Source: Pachyseris speciosa
Lineage: Eukaryota > Cnidaria > Anthozoa > Scleractinia > Pachyseridae
Direction of reading: 5' to 3'
Length of the DNA stretch: 64,000 bases
Assembly (NCBI GenBank): GCA_016490735.1
Contig: JAEMWC010001430.1
Coordinates: forward strand, 27,501 to 91,500
Shown piece by piece: positions 1-11,369 of this stretch. A program made the translations under genes and the position numbers. The notes under the pieces were generated by a model. It was not told where the DNA came from and did no database searches. It saw only the letters and a program-made list of their open reading frames with translations. Numbering within the stretch: position 1 is the stretch's first letter; every line of letters starts with the position of its first letter.

Positions 1-1
1 A

Positions 2-160
2 TACCATCCAGCGTTGCCTAACCTAAAGGACACACTAATGGGGAGATGGCACCTTATAGACAATCAACCACAACTGAGAAATATCTTTAAGGAGCCCCCC
101 ATTATCTCATATCGTAAGGGAAAATCCCTAAAAGACATCCTAGTCAAAGCCAAGCTATGA
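2..160 (+). pseudogene. Penelope-like element fragment (end of RT/linker)
   Basis: The plus frame from base 2 is open for 52 codons up to a TGA at 158-160. It contains the block that closes the reverse-transcriptase region of Penelope-like elements: FKEPPIISYRKGKS followed by LKDILVKAKL. The same block recurs at 6216-6291, 52261-52330 (minus) and 56000-56060 (minus), which supports a repeated family. Everything upstream lies outside the window. Bases 161-235 still resemble the region that follows the block in the copy at 6292-6360 (both contain a GTGCAGGC-TGTCAAC stretch), so the relic probably runs to about 235. No GIY-YIG nuclease is attached. It is a dead fragment. Confidence 0.8.
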
Positions 161-239
161 AGGCGTTATAGGTTATTCATCTGCGAACTGCAGGAGTCGT
201 GCAGGCTTGTCAACACTTTTACCAATCTGCGTTTGGATG

Positions 240-488
240 GCACGCGAGCGTGAACATCTAGTCGGGCATCAGGCGCTTTGTTTGCGCCTCTATTTAGCTC
301 TTACCCAGTGATCTCCTGAAGGACTGGCTCTGCCTCTACGTCGGTGCAAACCATGCGCAACATTTCCGCTTCTAAGTCCCTAATCTCATTGTGCCTCTGA
401 ATGATCAGCCCCCCATGCCAGCAGACCATAGCATGATCAACGGTAAATACATCCCCACATGTGCACATGGCCGGTAGGTCGACGACAG
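240..488 (-). pseudogene. antisense fragment of a restriction-like endonuclease domain (non-LTR retrotransposon)
   Basis: Reading leftward from about 488, one frame gives [19 protein letters not shown], then [17 protein letters not shown] and finally DARLDVHAR. This is the CCHC knuckle plus restriction-like endonuclease region of R2/NeSL-type elements. It aligns block by block with the plus-strand element downstream (CICGDKFTVSHALSC, QRHDGVRN, VEIEPRLQ, ARLDIKAGGF at 3327-3560). One TAA stop interrupts the frame between the two halves. The catalytic region is cut off at about 240, where the Penelope relic begins. It is a different family member from the downstream copy because many residues differ. 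Confidence 0.75.
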
Positions 489-490
489 TT

Positions 491-570
<80 letters not shown>

Positions 571-595
571 TAATAATAATAATAATAATAATAAT
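491..595. repeat. (ATA)n microsatellite
   Basis: About 35 ATA/TAA units with a single ATAACAAT interruption near 566. It separates the antisense endonuclease fragment on the left from the plus-strand retrotransposon ORF on the right. The apparent poly-Ile or poly-Asn reading frames across it are artefacts of the repeat. Confidence 0.97.
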
Positions 596-596
596 C

Positions 597-3500
597 ATGG
601 ATGGCGTTATGGCGGCGGCGGCTGCAGGTCGGTCGGTCGCTGGAAAACCAGGAAGGCTAAAATGGACTGACAAGGTGAATCAAGATTTACTAGAATGCAG
701 GGAAAAAGCCTTAAGCTTAAAAAGCTCAAGTAACCCGCCATGTTACCAGAACGGACGCAAGAAAGGATATATGCGCATTTTGAAAGATCTATGGGATGAC
801 GTGGGATACGTGAACTTGGGGTTATCAGCTCAGAATCTTCGCGACCACGCAGCAGCGATAACGGATGAAAACTCACAAATAAGTGTTAGAGGCGACTCTT
901 CGACTGCTCTGGACGAAACAGAAGAGCTTGGTGCCTTTATGTTGTCACAAACCGAGGGTCTCGAACCCGCTCAATGCGAAGGTGAAAATTTATCAAACTG
1001 GAATGTGGTCGAAGGTTCGAATTTGCATATTTCTTCCGACTTTGCTGATCAAAGAGCTCCCCAGGGACGGACCGCTACTTGCAAGGATCAAAACACCAAA
1101 AATCAAATCAAGCCAAATCTGCTTGATTTTGATGTGCTTCCCTCCGAAACAAAGAACAAAACTTGGGGCAGTATTAGTTACGCATGATTCTGTAATACTG
1201 TCAACGATGTTTACGATGAAATCGTCCACTACAGGAGGAATATATTCAATGTTCCATCGGGTCGCGCAGGGAAGAGTTTCATTGAAGAACTAACCTTCTG
1301 GATTAAGCAATTTAATTCAGACTCTGACTTGAACTCGGTCACTCTTAATACATTCATGGTGCTCCCAACTTTGATTTTGCAAAAACCATCCGCTACTTCC
1401 AAAAGCAAGGAGCATAGTGAAGCAATAGAGCGTCGATTAGCACTCTGGAAACAAGGGGACATTGATGTGCTGCTTAAAGAAGTGAGGTTCTTTCAAGGGA
1501 AATTTGTGAATTCCAAGAAACCTCGAAAGGTTGAAGACATATCCAAAGCCTTCTCAAAGCTGGTTCTGCAAGGAAAATTGACAGCTGAAATGAAACTCCT
1601 AAACAACGAGAGCTCGTCCGGTCTGCTCGACCTATCGCCAGATGTCCTGCAAGGACTACAGGACAAGCACCCACAGGCAGCTGATATCGCAGAGGAAAGT
1701 TTGTTACATGGCCCAATTGATTATATTCCGCCAAATGTTTATGACCTCATAGACGAAGAATTGATCTACAACTCGGCAAGTAAAACCAAGGGCTCAGCCG
1801 GACCATCTGGAATGGACGCAGAGCTGTATAAGAGAATCCTGTGCTCTAAGAACTTCAAGACCGAGGGCAAAATATTGAGAGAAGAGCTAGCCGTGTTCAC
1901 AAGAAATCTGCTAAGGAAATCGTACCACCCATCCTTACTTGAAGTCTTTACGTCCTGCAGGCTTATCCCGCTTGATAAGAACCCGGGAATCAGACCAATT
2001 GGTGTTGGAGAGGTACTAAGGAGAATAGTGGGGAAAACGGTCAGCGGTTTCTTAAAGCAGGAAATAAAAGAAGCGGCGGTTCCCCTACAAGTTTGCGCTG
2101 GTCAGAACACAGGAGCGGAGGCTGCGATCAATGCAATGAGTCAAGTGTTTGTTGAACAAGGAACAGATGGAATATTGCTAATTGATGCTAGTAACGCTTT
2201 TAACCAAATGAATAGGTCAGCGGCCTTACACAACATCCAGTTCATGTGCAAAGAAATGGCGCTCTATGTTATGAACACATATAGAAGCCCATCTAGACTG
2301 TTTATTTGTGGGGGAGGTGAAATACTTTCTCAAGAAGGCACCACACAAGGAGATCCGCTAGCGATGCCATGGTACGCACTTAATACATCCATAATGATAC
2401 AGAATTTGAGGGATCATTGCCCATTGGTTAAACAGGTGTGGCTTGCAGATGATTCAGCTGGAGGAGGGAGTATAGTGCAGTTATACAACTGGTACAGGCA
2501 ATTGAGTAAGGAAGGACAAAAGTTTGGTTACCTTGTGAATGGGACAAAGAGCTGGCTTATTGTGAAGTCTAGGGAACTCGAGGAGGAAGCAAAGAGGGTG
2601 TTTGGAGAGGAAGTCAACATAACGATTGAAGGTCAGCGCCATTTGGGAGCAGTTATTGCGTCGCAAGAATACAAAGATCAATATTGTGAGAAGAAGGTTC
2701 GTGCATGGAAAGAGGAAATCGAACGTCTCTCTGAAATAGCGAAGAGCCAGCCCCATGCGGCGTATATTGCTTTCACAAAAGGCTACAAGTCGAAGTTCAC
2801 TTACTTCATGCGCACGATTGAATCGTTTGAAGTTTATGTCGATCCAATCCAGGAAGTCATTGAAGATTCACTACTCCCAACTTTGTTCGGTCAATCAGAG
2901 CCTCTCCCTAACGAGGTGCGCAGACTTGCTACCTTAGCAACGGGTCAAGGGGGTCTAGGCATTCCTGATCTGAAATCCGAGGCACCGCAGCAGTTTGCTG
3001 CCTCGAGACTAATAACCACCGCGCACGTAGATTCTATTACATCACAGAGTTCTATCATGGTGCCAGGAGAAAGATCTACGGAGGAGCTAAAGAGGCATCA
3101 ACAATCACTTAAGAGAGCAAGTGCCAAAGAGAAAATGGATAGCATTGATTCAAGCCTGCCCCAGGCCTGTTGCGTCTGGTTAATCAATCGAGGGACAAGG
3201 GCGCAAGTTCTTGGCTGAATGCGATGCCTCTCGCAGACAAAGGTTTAGCCCTCAACAAGCAAGAGTTCAGAGACTCGCTACGCTTGCGTTATGACTTGCC
3301 CTTAGTCGATTTACCAAGTCATTGCATATGTGGGGATAAATTCACCGTTAGTCACGCCCTCTCTTGTAAAAAGGGGGTTTGTAGCGCAGAGACATGACGG
3401 TGTACGGAACTTGTTAACGACATTCATCGACAAGATCTGCAATAATGTCGAAATCGAACCACGCCTTCAACCCCTGGACAACGAACGATTTCATTTGAGG

Positions 3501-3962
3501 AGCGCTGTTACAAGTTCTGAGGCAAGGTTGGACATCAAAGCGGGAGGCTTCTGGGCAAGAGGAGTTACGGCATTTTTTGATGTTAGAGTTACGCACGTCA
3601 ACTCCAAATGTTACCAGAGCAAGCCAACATCAGAAGTGTTCAAAGAGCAAGAAGAAGAGAAGAAGCGCAAGTACCAGCAGCGGGTGTTAGATGTAGAAAT
3701 GGGTTCGTTTACGCCTTTAGTGTTTGGAACCAATGGCGGAATGGGAAACGAGTGTCAGCGGTTCTTAAAGCATCTCGCAGACAAGATAGCTGAGAAAGAC
3801 ACCGAACCTTATCATGTTGTAATCACTTGGCTCAGGACACAGATCTCGTTTCAACTCTTAAGATCGGTACATGTATGCGTCAGAGGTTCGCGAACGCCGT
3901 TTCGTAGCAAGATAGAGCAATCATTGGACTGTAAAATAAATGTCGCTAGTGCGGATATCTGA
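597..3962 (+). pseudogene. retrotransposon polyprotein: reverse transcriptase plus restriction-like endonuclease (broken)
   Basis: This element enzyme would nick genomic DNA and prime reverse transcription at the nick. The N-terminal third is a lysine/tryptophan-rich segment with KKGYMRILKDLWDDVGY near residues 58-75, possibly DNA-binding. The RT region shows RLIPLDKNPGIRPIGVGE, block A IDASNAFNQ (aspartate near residue 530), TTQGDPLAMPW, and LADDS (residues 616-620) in place of the usual YADD or FADD. After a thumb region come the knuckle CICGDKFTVSHALSC and the nuclease core ARLDIKAGGFW...FFDVRV. Three lesions are visible: an in-frame TGA at 1185-1187, a frameshift near 3168, and a second compensating shift at the A5G5 run near 3367-3377. 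The start ATG at 597 lies just after the microsatellite. The copy is inactive as written. Confidence 0.85.
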
Positions 3963-4275
3963 AATACGTGTCTATATGCTTTTATACTTGCGGCTTTTTA
4001 TGGACACTGGTTTTAGCCGTCATTAGTATAAATCGATTGTATGATCTTAATATCCCCGCATAATGGAATTCTTAATTTTATAGAATTTTGAACTTTTATT
4101 TTTAATTATATCTATTTCCTCTTCTTTTATATAAGGTTAAGTTACTTCTAATTTTCTTTAATAGTGTTTTGATGAATTAATTAGATTTTTAGCAACAGTA
4201 GGTTGATTGTAAATAGGATTTTAATTGAGGTTTTGTAATAAAGATTCTTCTTATCATTATTATTATTATTATTAT
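597..4275 (+). mobile_element. R2/NeSL-type non-LTR retrotransposon, near full length
   Basis: One long coding region (597-3962) is followed by a 300-base AT-rich 3' UTR ending in a (TTA)n tract at 4255-4275, the usual short-repeat tail of a non-LTR element. The 5' boundary is taken at the end of the (ATA)n tract because the first good ATG follows directly; the true 5' UTR may include part of the repeat. The tail repeat is on the opposite strand sense to the upstream (ATA)n, so the two do not form a simple split microsatellite target. No target duplication was recognised. Endonuclease downstream of RT, with no apurinic-type endonuclease upstream, places it among the RLE-bearing clades; the exact clade needs a tree. 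Confidence 0.8.
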
Positions 4276-4677
4276 GAGTTGAAGACGTAAACTGATGAGC
4301 CATCAGGAAGGAGATTCAAAAGCTGTCGAACGTTTCGAGGGTCTTTCTTCATTTCTAGAATTAAATCAATCGTTATAGGAATCTCACAAAGGCCCAGCCA
4401 ATGTCCTTGATCTCTTTATGGTGGCCAGTACTGAGTTTACCTTATTAACTTAGTTTTTAACACCTAAAATTCGCCTAGGACTCAAACTTTAGCCTTTGCA
4501 TGTGAAACTTTCCAATTGAGACCTAACCCCAAAGTATATCCATGCCAGTGAAATTCTGGAGCAAAAGGTTACGTTACACAGGCGAATGTTCAAACTGGAA
4601 CTACCTTTTCTTGAGCCAGCACAGCTTTAGGTCAGTGTTTACTTCAGTGTCGGGCAGGTAAGTACCTCATGTATCCC
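4276..4677. other. no gene recognised
   Basis: Between the retrotransposon tail and the next element I see no open frame, RNA gene or clear repeat. A CTGATGAG at 4291 recalls a hammerhead core, but no pairing helix II or GAAA partner follows it. Confidence 0.4.
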
Positions 4678-5004
4678 TTAGGGACCGGTCATTATTTAGC
4701 GGGGTGAGGGGGATTGGGGGGGGGGGGGGGGAGTGGGCTAGTAAACTGAGAAAAAAGTTTGGCCAAGAAATTGAGGCCCTCCCTTCTAAAGGGTCCAAAA
4801 AACTCTGATCCTCCCTTTAGTCCATTAATTGTGACCCTCCCTAAGGGCAAAATAGTAAAACAGTTGTTGACAAATAACAACCAGAGTTTATTTCGGCAAT
4901 CAAACTTTAATAACAGAGATATCTTGCTTTCCATGTCCTGTATGTTCTACCAGATTTGGTTGTACACAGGATGTCACTGATTTGCACTTCCTCGCTACAA
5001 ACAT

Positions 5005-5331
5005 TTATTTCGTCATCACTGTCATCATTATCTTCGTCGCTGACATCATCGTCGTCTTCGTCGTCCTCATAATGATTGTCGTCCTCGCTTTCATGTCACC
5101 CTCGTAGTAATCTTCATCTGTTTCACTTTTTCTTCCAATGTCTGTTGCTTCTTCCTGATCACTGTCGTCGCCAATTTTCTCCATTACTACATCATTTTCA
5201 TATTCTTCATCTGATTCTTCATCCTCGACATCATCTTTCTCATCGTTTATCACATCTACGTTAACTAAAGATCTCGCGATTGGGCAGCGACAATGTGTAC
5301 TTTGTCCTGTTGCAGCGTGCTTCTTAAACAT
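5005..5331 (-). other. acidic low-complexity reading frame, doubtful
   Basis: A 108-codon frame with MFKKHAATGQ at its start and then a long Asp/Glu-rich stretch (DEKDDVEDEESDEEYEND). The DNA is a decayed GAT/ATC-type repeat, which alone keeps the frame open. It could be the acidic tail of an old transposase or captured host sequence. No fold or family is recognisable and I do not claim a protein. Confidence 0.2.
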
Positions 5332-5445
5332 CTAATACCATGTTTGTCAACGTACAGATCAAGAAAGGAGACTTTCAACTTTCTGAGTTAACCTTCCCTA
5401 CACACTGAAATCCAGTTGAAGTCACCCTATACACAAAAACATACC

Positions 5446-6370
5446 ACAAGAGGAGGGAATAAATATAGTATGTGCAGCATACAAAACTTTCTACAGATAC
5501 GGACCTCCTATCCCTAAGCGCTCATCAAAGAAAGCACTACGACATATTTTGCAAGAAAACTCGTTCCAATTTAACGAACGTGACTACTTGCAAACACACG
5601 GAACCGCCATGGGCACTAAAATGGCAGTAGCCTTTGCCAATATTTTCATGGCGGAAATTGAAACACAAATCCTACACAAAAGTGCTAACAAACTGCTCGT
5701 TTGGAAACGTTACATCGACGACATAATCACCACCCAACTATCAAATTTACGGCTGAAATATCATGTACAGAAACGAGACTCTTCGACACCACTATTTACA
5801 AGCGCGAGAGATTCAACAAAGAGTCAGTTCTGGACATGAGAACCCACTTCAAACCTACAGAGACATTCCAGTACACGTTCTTCACAACGTGTCACCCGCC
5901 AGGAGTAAAGAAGGGCTTTATTAAAGGTGAAGCACTTAGACTCCTTAGGACAAACTCTATAAAGAAAACGTTTGAAGAAAACATTGACAAATTTAAAACA
6001 CACCTAATGGAGAGAGGCTACCAGAGAAATTTTATTCAAAACACACTCCCCGAAGTGAAATTTGAAGGAAGGAAACGGGCTCTGCTCCAACAGAACAATA
6101 CAAAGAAACGAATCTTGCCCTTTGTAACACAATACCACCCAGCAGTTCCAAACCTGAAACAAATCCTAATGAGCAAGTGGTACTTAACACAGCAACAACC
6201 ATTGTTAAACGAAATTTTCAAGGAGCCGCCCGTAATATCATACAGAAAGGGGCGTTCACTCAAAGACATACTCGTGAGAGCAAAATTATAATAAAGCTGG
6301 AAAACCAGAACACGCACTTTGGAGCCGTGCAGGCCTGTCAACCCCAATTAACACTATATAAAAACAAATG
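5446..6370 (+). pseudogene. Penelope-like reverse transcriptase, truncated and internally deleted
   Basis: The fragment opens inside the RT at EEGINIVCAAYKTFYRYGP and carries the family block HGTAMGTKMAVAFANIFMAE and the catalytic WKRYIDDI (near 5701-5724). Directly after YIDDI the frame jumps: the residues expected between the catalytic box and HPTIKFTAEIS are missing, and the remainder runs in another frame (5701-6291) through HFKPTETFQYTFF and HPPGVKKGF to LKDILVRAKL and a stop at 6289-6291. It therefore lacks its N-terminus, about 90 bases of palm domain and the GIY-YIG nuclease. It sits inside the TIR element at 4681-6847. The copy at 52261-52895 (minus) is its closest match in the window. 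Confidence 0.85.
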
Positions 6371-7121
6371 TGTTTTGCAAAGAACCATTATCCTAACTTT
6401 TTTTTTTCTGGACCACAATAATGGCCGCAGCCTGATTTGATATGTTGCTTTTAAATGATATTGCAATAAGCTAGGTATGAGTAATTAGTGTGAAAACGTT
6501 TGCAACAACTTTCAACATGCATTGTTAGCAGTTGTCTCTTGGTGACGGTGGCAGTGTTCAAATGCTTCCAACGAGATCTATCAGTGTTGCTACTGATGAC
6601 TTCCTCTCATGTTTTCTGCCTAAAATGGGTACAGGTGACTCCACTAAAGAAAAATCTGAGTTCAAAGACTTGAGATAAATACTTATAATCTAAAAAAATT
6701 GTAGCCCTCCCCTAAAAGGCATTTTTTTTAAATGACCCTCCCCAAAGTGAGGCTAAAAATATAGTGACCCTCCCCCCAAATATAGTAGCCCTTTCCCCCC
6801 TTCCCCCCCCCCCCCCCACCCACCCACCCCGAATAATGACCGTTCCCTTATTATAATGTATTTAATTTAGATGCGCTAAGTATGCTGATTACCCAATAAA
6901 GCCCTCATTCAGCCGTTCTAATCTCTGGTAACGTTGTTTATATAGTAGTTGTGCTTTACAAGTGCACTCTTGCTAATCCCTTTGTAAGGGACCTCGTGTC
7001 CTATAATTCCTTTGTCCTCCCTGGGTTTGTCATCGCTCAAAATGTCGTAAATAAATAATAAATTAATAAGCCGATATCCAGCCATTGAGCATTACGTTCG
7101 GGGTACCAGCCCTTTTCTTTA

Positions 7122-7299
7122 GACCGAATGGAAAAATGGCTGCCTTTAGATTATCCTTTTGTTCGTGTACAAAATACCTCACTAACCTCGTTCGGGATAA
7201 CAAATTCTTTAGAAATGTTATCTCAAAAATGAGGTTAGTCAGGCTATTTTGAATACGAACAAAACAATAATTTAAAGGCAGCCATTTTTGCATTCAGTC
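7122..7299. mobile_element. palindromic MITE with TA target duplication
   Basis: The two halves are inverted copies almost to the centre. Left GACCGAATGGAAAAATGGCT and right (inverted) GACTGAATGCAAAAATGGCT form the ends, with TA at 7120-7121 and 7300-7301. It is about 178 bp with no coding capacity; TA suggests Tc1/mariner-type mobilisation. Confidence 0.8.
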
Positions 7300-7301
7300 T
7301 A

Positions 7302-10300
7302 TTTACAATACTGCAATTATTTATCATACTACAATTATTTGCTTTCTTCGTGGGCGTTTCACGTTTCTGATTGAGCCATTCTAATGTAACAGTGCTGTTT
7401 ACTGTTTTTTGTGCTTTACAAGTCAACTCTTAATCAAATCGATGTCCACGGCCAGCCATTTACGTACTTCCCACTTCCTCGTGTTTTTCCGGATTTACTT
7501 TTTATAATAGAGTACAATTACCCGCCCTAATTAGTTAGAATTTACTGCCTGTTTTATATGCTTTCTTTGTCTGAGTTTCATGTGTCATTGAGCTGTTCTA
7601 ATTTCTTAGGCTGTTGTGTGTTTTACAATTATGAGCCAGCCCTTGCTTATTCCCGCGAAGCCGCCGGTAGGTATAATTGATCAGTATGCTAGAGATGTCC
7701 CTTTTACTGTTTACAATACTGCGCTCCCCATCTGTCATCCTAATCTGTTCCAGAATAACTTTAAAGTGCGAGTACCAGTGTTAGTTTGTTTATCGTAGAC
7801 TTAACTGTCTGTTTTATTTGTTTTCTTGATTCCACTGAGTTTTATAATTATGGAAGAAAGCGCTCAGCCCTAGTTACTTCCCCCCAAAAAAGAAATATCT
7901 TTTTGAGAGCGAATAAAAATTAAAAATAAGTTTCTGTCACTTTAGTTCTGTACACAGGTAGCATTGTTATTCAATGTATACCCCTTGCCCTGTTGCCTGC
8001 AGAGAACACACGTTCTGACACAGAGCCAGTTTTCTGTGCGCAACACTCGGCGTTTCCGAAAGCGAGGGTAGCGCTCTAGGATATAGGCCACCTCGAGACC
8101 ATCTTTCCAGCCTCTGTATATAGTAAGTAGTAAGTAAGGTTTTATACGTACCCTTTGAGGACGTTATTGTCAACAACCCAAGCGGTCAACAGCAATGAAC
8201 TAGAGGCAGCTGTATTTTGCAATCTTTAAACGCATCAAAGTGAACAATTAGGGTGAATAGAAGCGTGAAAGGTATTAAAGATTCATTAAGATTCCTCGTA
8301 GATTTGACACTTTTAATTATGAATATCTAAAACCTGACTCTCCATTCAGGAGCACCTAACAGTTAGTTTCGGCTTTAAACCGTCCCATAAATTCAGCGGT
8401 TAATTTGTGATGAAAAAGTAGTATTTTGTGAGCTCAAGTTTCCCTGATATTTGAAAATTATCTCCTTTCGAATTTCCTCTCAAGTGTCAAAGACTTCGTA
8501 AGGCCTGCTAACATTTTTCAAAACCCAAAATAAGCTCGAAAATCCAGGGAATAAGTTTCCGTGATCCCCTAAAACTTTGTTTCTCTGTTTCCATTTTCAG
8601 TTAAAGAATCCAAACAAACGGGTCAACTGTCAGCAACGGAAATGATATGTTCTTTAAAGGAATTTGCATTTAAATGTTCTTCTTATCAGCCCCTGTACTT
8701 ATGCCCTTTCCTTTAAGAGGCGTTATGATTTCGTGAGGAAACTGGCCTAAGCGCAGTGAGATTATTGAGCTTCTAAAGACTGCAAAAGTGGTCGTGTTTC
8801 GAGCATTGAAAACTTTTTGTCTTTTGTTTGCTTATTTGTTTGTTTGTTTTGTTTTGTTTTGTTTTGTTTTTACTGATCTCTGGTTAATTAAAAGCCGGAG
8901 AAGGCTAAATGGAGGCTTATTTAGAACACAAAAGAATCATTTTCGGAAACAAATTATTCATATCTGCCCTCTCAAGAGTATAATCAAATGCAGCGTGAAA
9001 AAGAAAATGAGAATGTTTATTCAACGTAAGGGTCTATCAATCTGGAAAATCGTCATAACAACAGCAACTGAATATGCTTAGCAAGTACAATTGTCAAATT
9101 AAATAATTGCAACAATATTCGAAAAGCGACTAACACGGAAAGGAGTTTGTAAATTTTCAGCTAGCGTGGTTTCGCCTCACTAATTATACTGCAACGAAAT
9201 TAAAGCTTCTGTTAGAAATACAAAATTTTGTATAAAAGTCTTTTTTCACAAAAAAAAAAATTCGATAATAAAGCTCGGTTTTTGCCTTTGTTTGTTCCAG
9301 GCTTTATGATTACGTGTAGAGCCGCACGTGTTAAAACATAATAATCTAGCAACGGGGAATCGATAATGACGCGGGATTTGAATCGGTGGAGTTTGAAAGG
9401 CCTGATTCTGACGAGGAAACAGTCAATCGGACTGAATTCAGTTTCATGTTAAAATGGATAGTGCTATATTCATGATCACGATATCATAGTCAAACTTCGT
9501 ACTTGACGACTGCTGCCGTGCGATTGTCGTATAAAAATAGAACAACACTGAAACCCATACCGTAAAATCTTTTGTTAGCCCATGGCTTAAACTAAAATCG
9601 TATATTTTTTTCTCATGTTCTCGAATAGCGAGGAAGCTTTTGTGAAAACATTGCTCATTAAACCTTTTCCCCGTTCACGTTCAGCACCTATGATTTCGTG
9701 GAGATCTGGCAAAATGCATGTCTCCGGAAAAAGTGAGGAATATCTTTGCCTCTCGGGAGCGCCCCTGTGTTATTTTAGGGAAGTAATTAAACTCTCATAA
9801 CATTTCCCCAAGTTTTTCGCACTTGCAGCTGCCTGAAGGAACACTCAGACTTTGTCCAAACAAAATGCAAGCAAAGTCCTACTGAGCAGTCCTAACAGCA
9901 AATCGATTCGAATTCGAGTAGCGCAGTTCCACAAACCTATTTCACAGCAAGCGTAAGTTCATCAATCAACGCCAGAAATTTGAATAAGAATAGTAAACAT
10001 CAAGTCAGTTACCCCAAGCTACGGGGCAGGTTTGAAATGGCCATGTTTCGTTGTAAATCAGTACAGGCCAACGACTGTTAAGCGAAAGCTAAACATTTAG
10101 ACATTTCTCGTCATTTCTATATCAGAACTAACCTTTTAAAGTCCTGAGTTCTGAGTGATAAATTGAGTGTATTCCTTTACTTTTCCTCTTCCCTTTAAGA
10201 CAAGTTCATGACTGTGAACACAGCCTGCATAATAAACTGAATCGCCAGTATTCAGTGCAAGACACCACTTTACCCAGATTGTGTAAGATGCCAAGGGTAT

Positions 10301-10372
10301 GAGCAATAAATACGGATAATAGGTCTGACAGCAGGTTATATTGACCCCGATTATGAATTCATTACCGTCGAT
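7302..10372. other. 3-kb stretch with no gene recognised
   Basis: AT-rich sequence with no frame showing a known domain. A TTTG/TTTTG microsatellite lies at about 8826-8872. Short frames at 8788-9081, 9615-9800 and 10136-10414 lack domain features and codon bias. I see no RNA gene. Confidence 0.5.
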
Positions 10373-10374
10373 TG

Positions 10375-11219
10375 CATCTACCCGTGAACGCACGTGCCCA
10401 AAATATGTTTTCACTTGACGTCAACCGTCTGCGTTTCAGGTGTCAAACTTTAAAGTTTGCTCGCCCAAATGTGAAGTTTCAGCTGGTGTTTCACTACTTG
10501 TAGGGATATGTTTTTAGTCAACAAGAAAGGAAGAAATTATCAAAAAGGCGTCCTACTTTCAATATGTATCATAGACATCAGTGAACGGATTTTCGCTGAT
10601 TTACCTCAGATTTCTTGACTACGTTGACAGTGAATTGAACCACGAGAACACCGAAGGAACTAGGCTTTTGTACATTATGCTTTTGTTTCCCCACTAAAAT
10701 GCTCCAATTTTCCCACTAAAATGCTCGGTCTTCCCAAAAAAAGCCACTAAAATGCTCGGATAATGCTCATCATATAAACGGTTTTTTAATTAATTTCAAA
10801 GTTTTAATATGGTGTTAAATTAACTGTTCACACTTACAAAAACGTACAAGTTTTGCAAGTAACAACAACAAAAACGTATACAAGTTCATAAATACAGCCA
10901 AGGAAACTTAATCCTCGAAATCATCTATGAATTTTGAGTTTTAGTCTTCATTTTCTCTAAAAAAAATTATTTCTTTCTCAGTTTCTCGGAAAAAAAATTA
11001 ATTTTCCTGGAAAAAGCCACTAAAATGCTCGAATAATGCTCAATGCTTTTGCCTCACTAAAATGCTCGAAAAAATGCTAGCATAATGTACAAAAGCCAAG
11101 AAGGAACTTCACATTTGGGCGGGAAAACTTTGAAAGTTTGACACCTGAAACGCAGACGTTTCACATCACGTGAAAACATGTTTTGGGCGCGTGCGTTCAC
11201 GGGTAGATGCAATCGACGG
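10375..11219. mobile_element. long-TIR MITE (arms about 115 bp) carrying a nested insertion
   Basis: Arms 10375-10490 and 11105-11219 are inverted copies. The shared outer end is CCGTCGATTGCATCTACCCG, and the inner ends read CCCAAATGTGAAGTT. TA lies outside each end (10373-10374, 11220-11221). The interior holds about 165 unmatched bases and then the nested element 10662-11099, which landed just inside the right arm. Confidence 0.75.
10662..11099. mobile_element. nested TIR element with 9-bp target duplication and subterminal direct repeats
   Basis: The terminal inverted repeat GGCTTTTGTACATTATGCT is perfect over 19 bp at both ends. GAAGGAACT occurs at 10653-10661 and again at 11100-11108, a 9-bp target duplication. 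Five copies of CACTAAAATGCTC lie near the ends (about 10691, 10713, 10745, 11018 and 11055), all in the same orientation. There is no coding frame. A 9-bp duplication would fit a Mutator-type mobiliser. Confidence 0.75.
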
Positions 11220-11369
11220 TAGTTATCTTACCAATCGCTGACGAAAGCACCGAGGAGGAGGAGGAGGAACTGGAGATAAGTGTATGCATTGAACTTGTCC
11301 GGAAGCGACGGATTGGGCTCTAGGGACCGGTTAGCTCACGGTTATGTCTGAAATAGATACTCCAAAACA

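Larger units (their letters stand above)
4681..6847. mobile_element. TIR-bounded element enclosing a Penelope fragment
   Basis: The left end GGGACCGGTCATTATT and the inverted right end GGGAACGGTCATTATT are imperfect terminal inverted repeats, each followed inward by a G-rich or C-rich tract and by GACCCTCCC-type repeats. TTA occurs directly outside both ends (4678-4680 and 6848-6850), consistent with a 3-bp target duplication. The interior holds an acidic minus-strand frame (5005-5331) and a truncated Penelope element (5446-6370). No transposase was recognised, so it is a non-autonomous or gutted copy. The superfamily is not assigned. Confidence 0.6.

Noticed and set aside
437..673. Long poly-Ile and poly-Asn reading frames
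   Set aside because: They are translations of the (ATA)n microsatellite; only the part after 597 belongs to a real retrotransposon frame.
4291..4345. Hammerhead ribozyme at CTGATGAG
   Set aside because: No complementary helix II and no GAAA at the right distance; the CGAACGTTTCG that follows does not complete the core.
5005..5331. Acidic host protein
   Set aside because: The open frame follows from a decayed trinucleotide repeat; no conserved segment or splice context.
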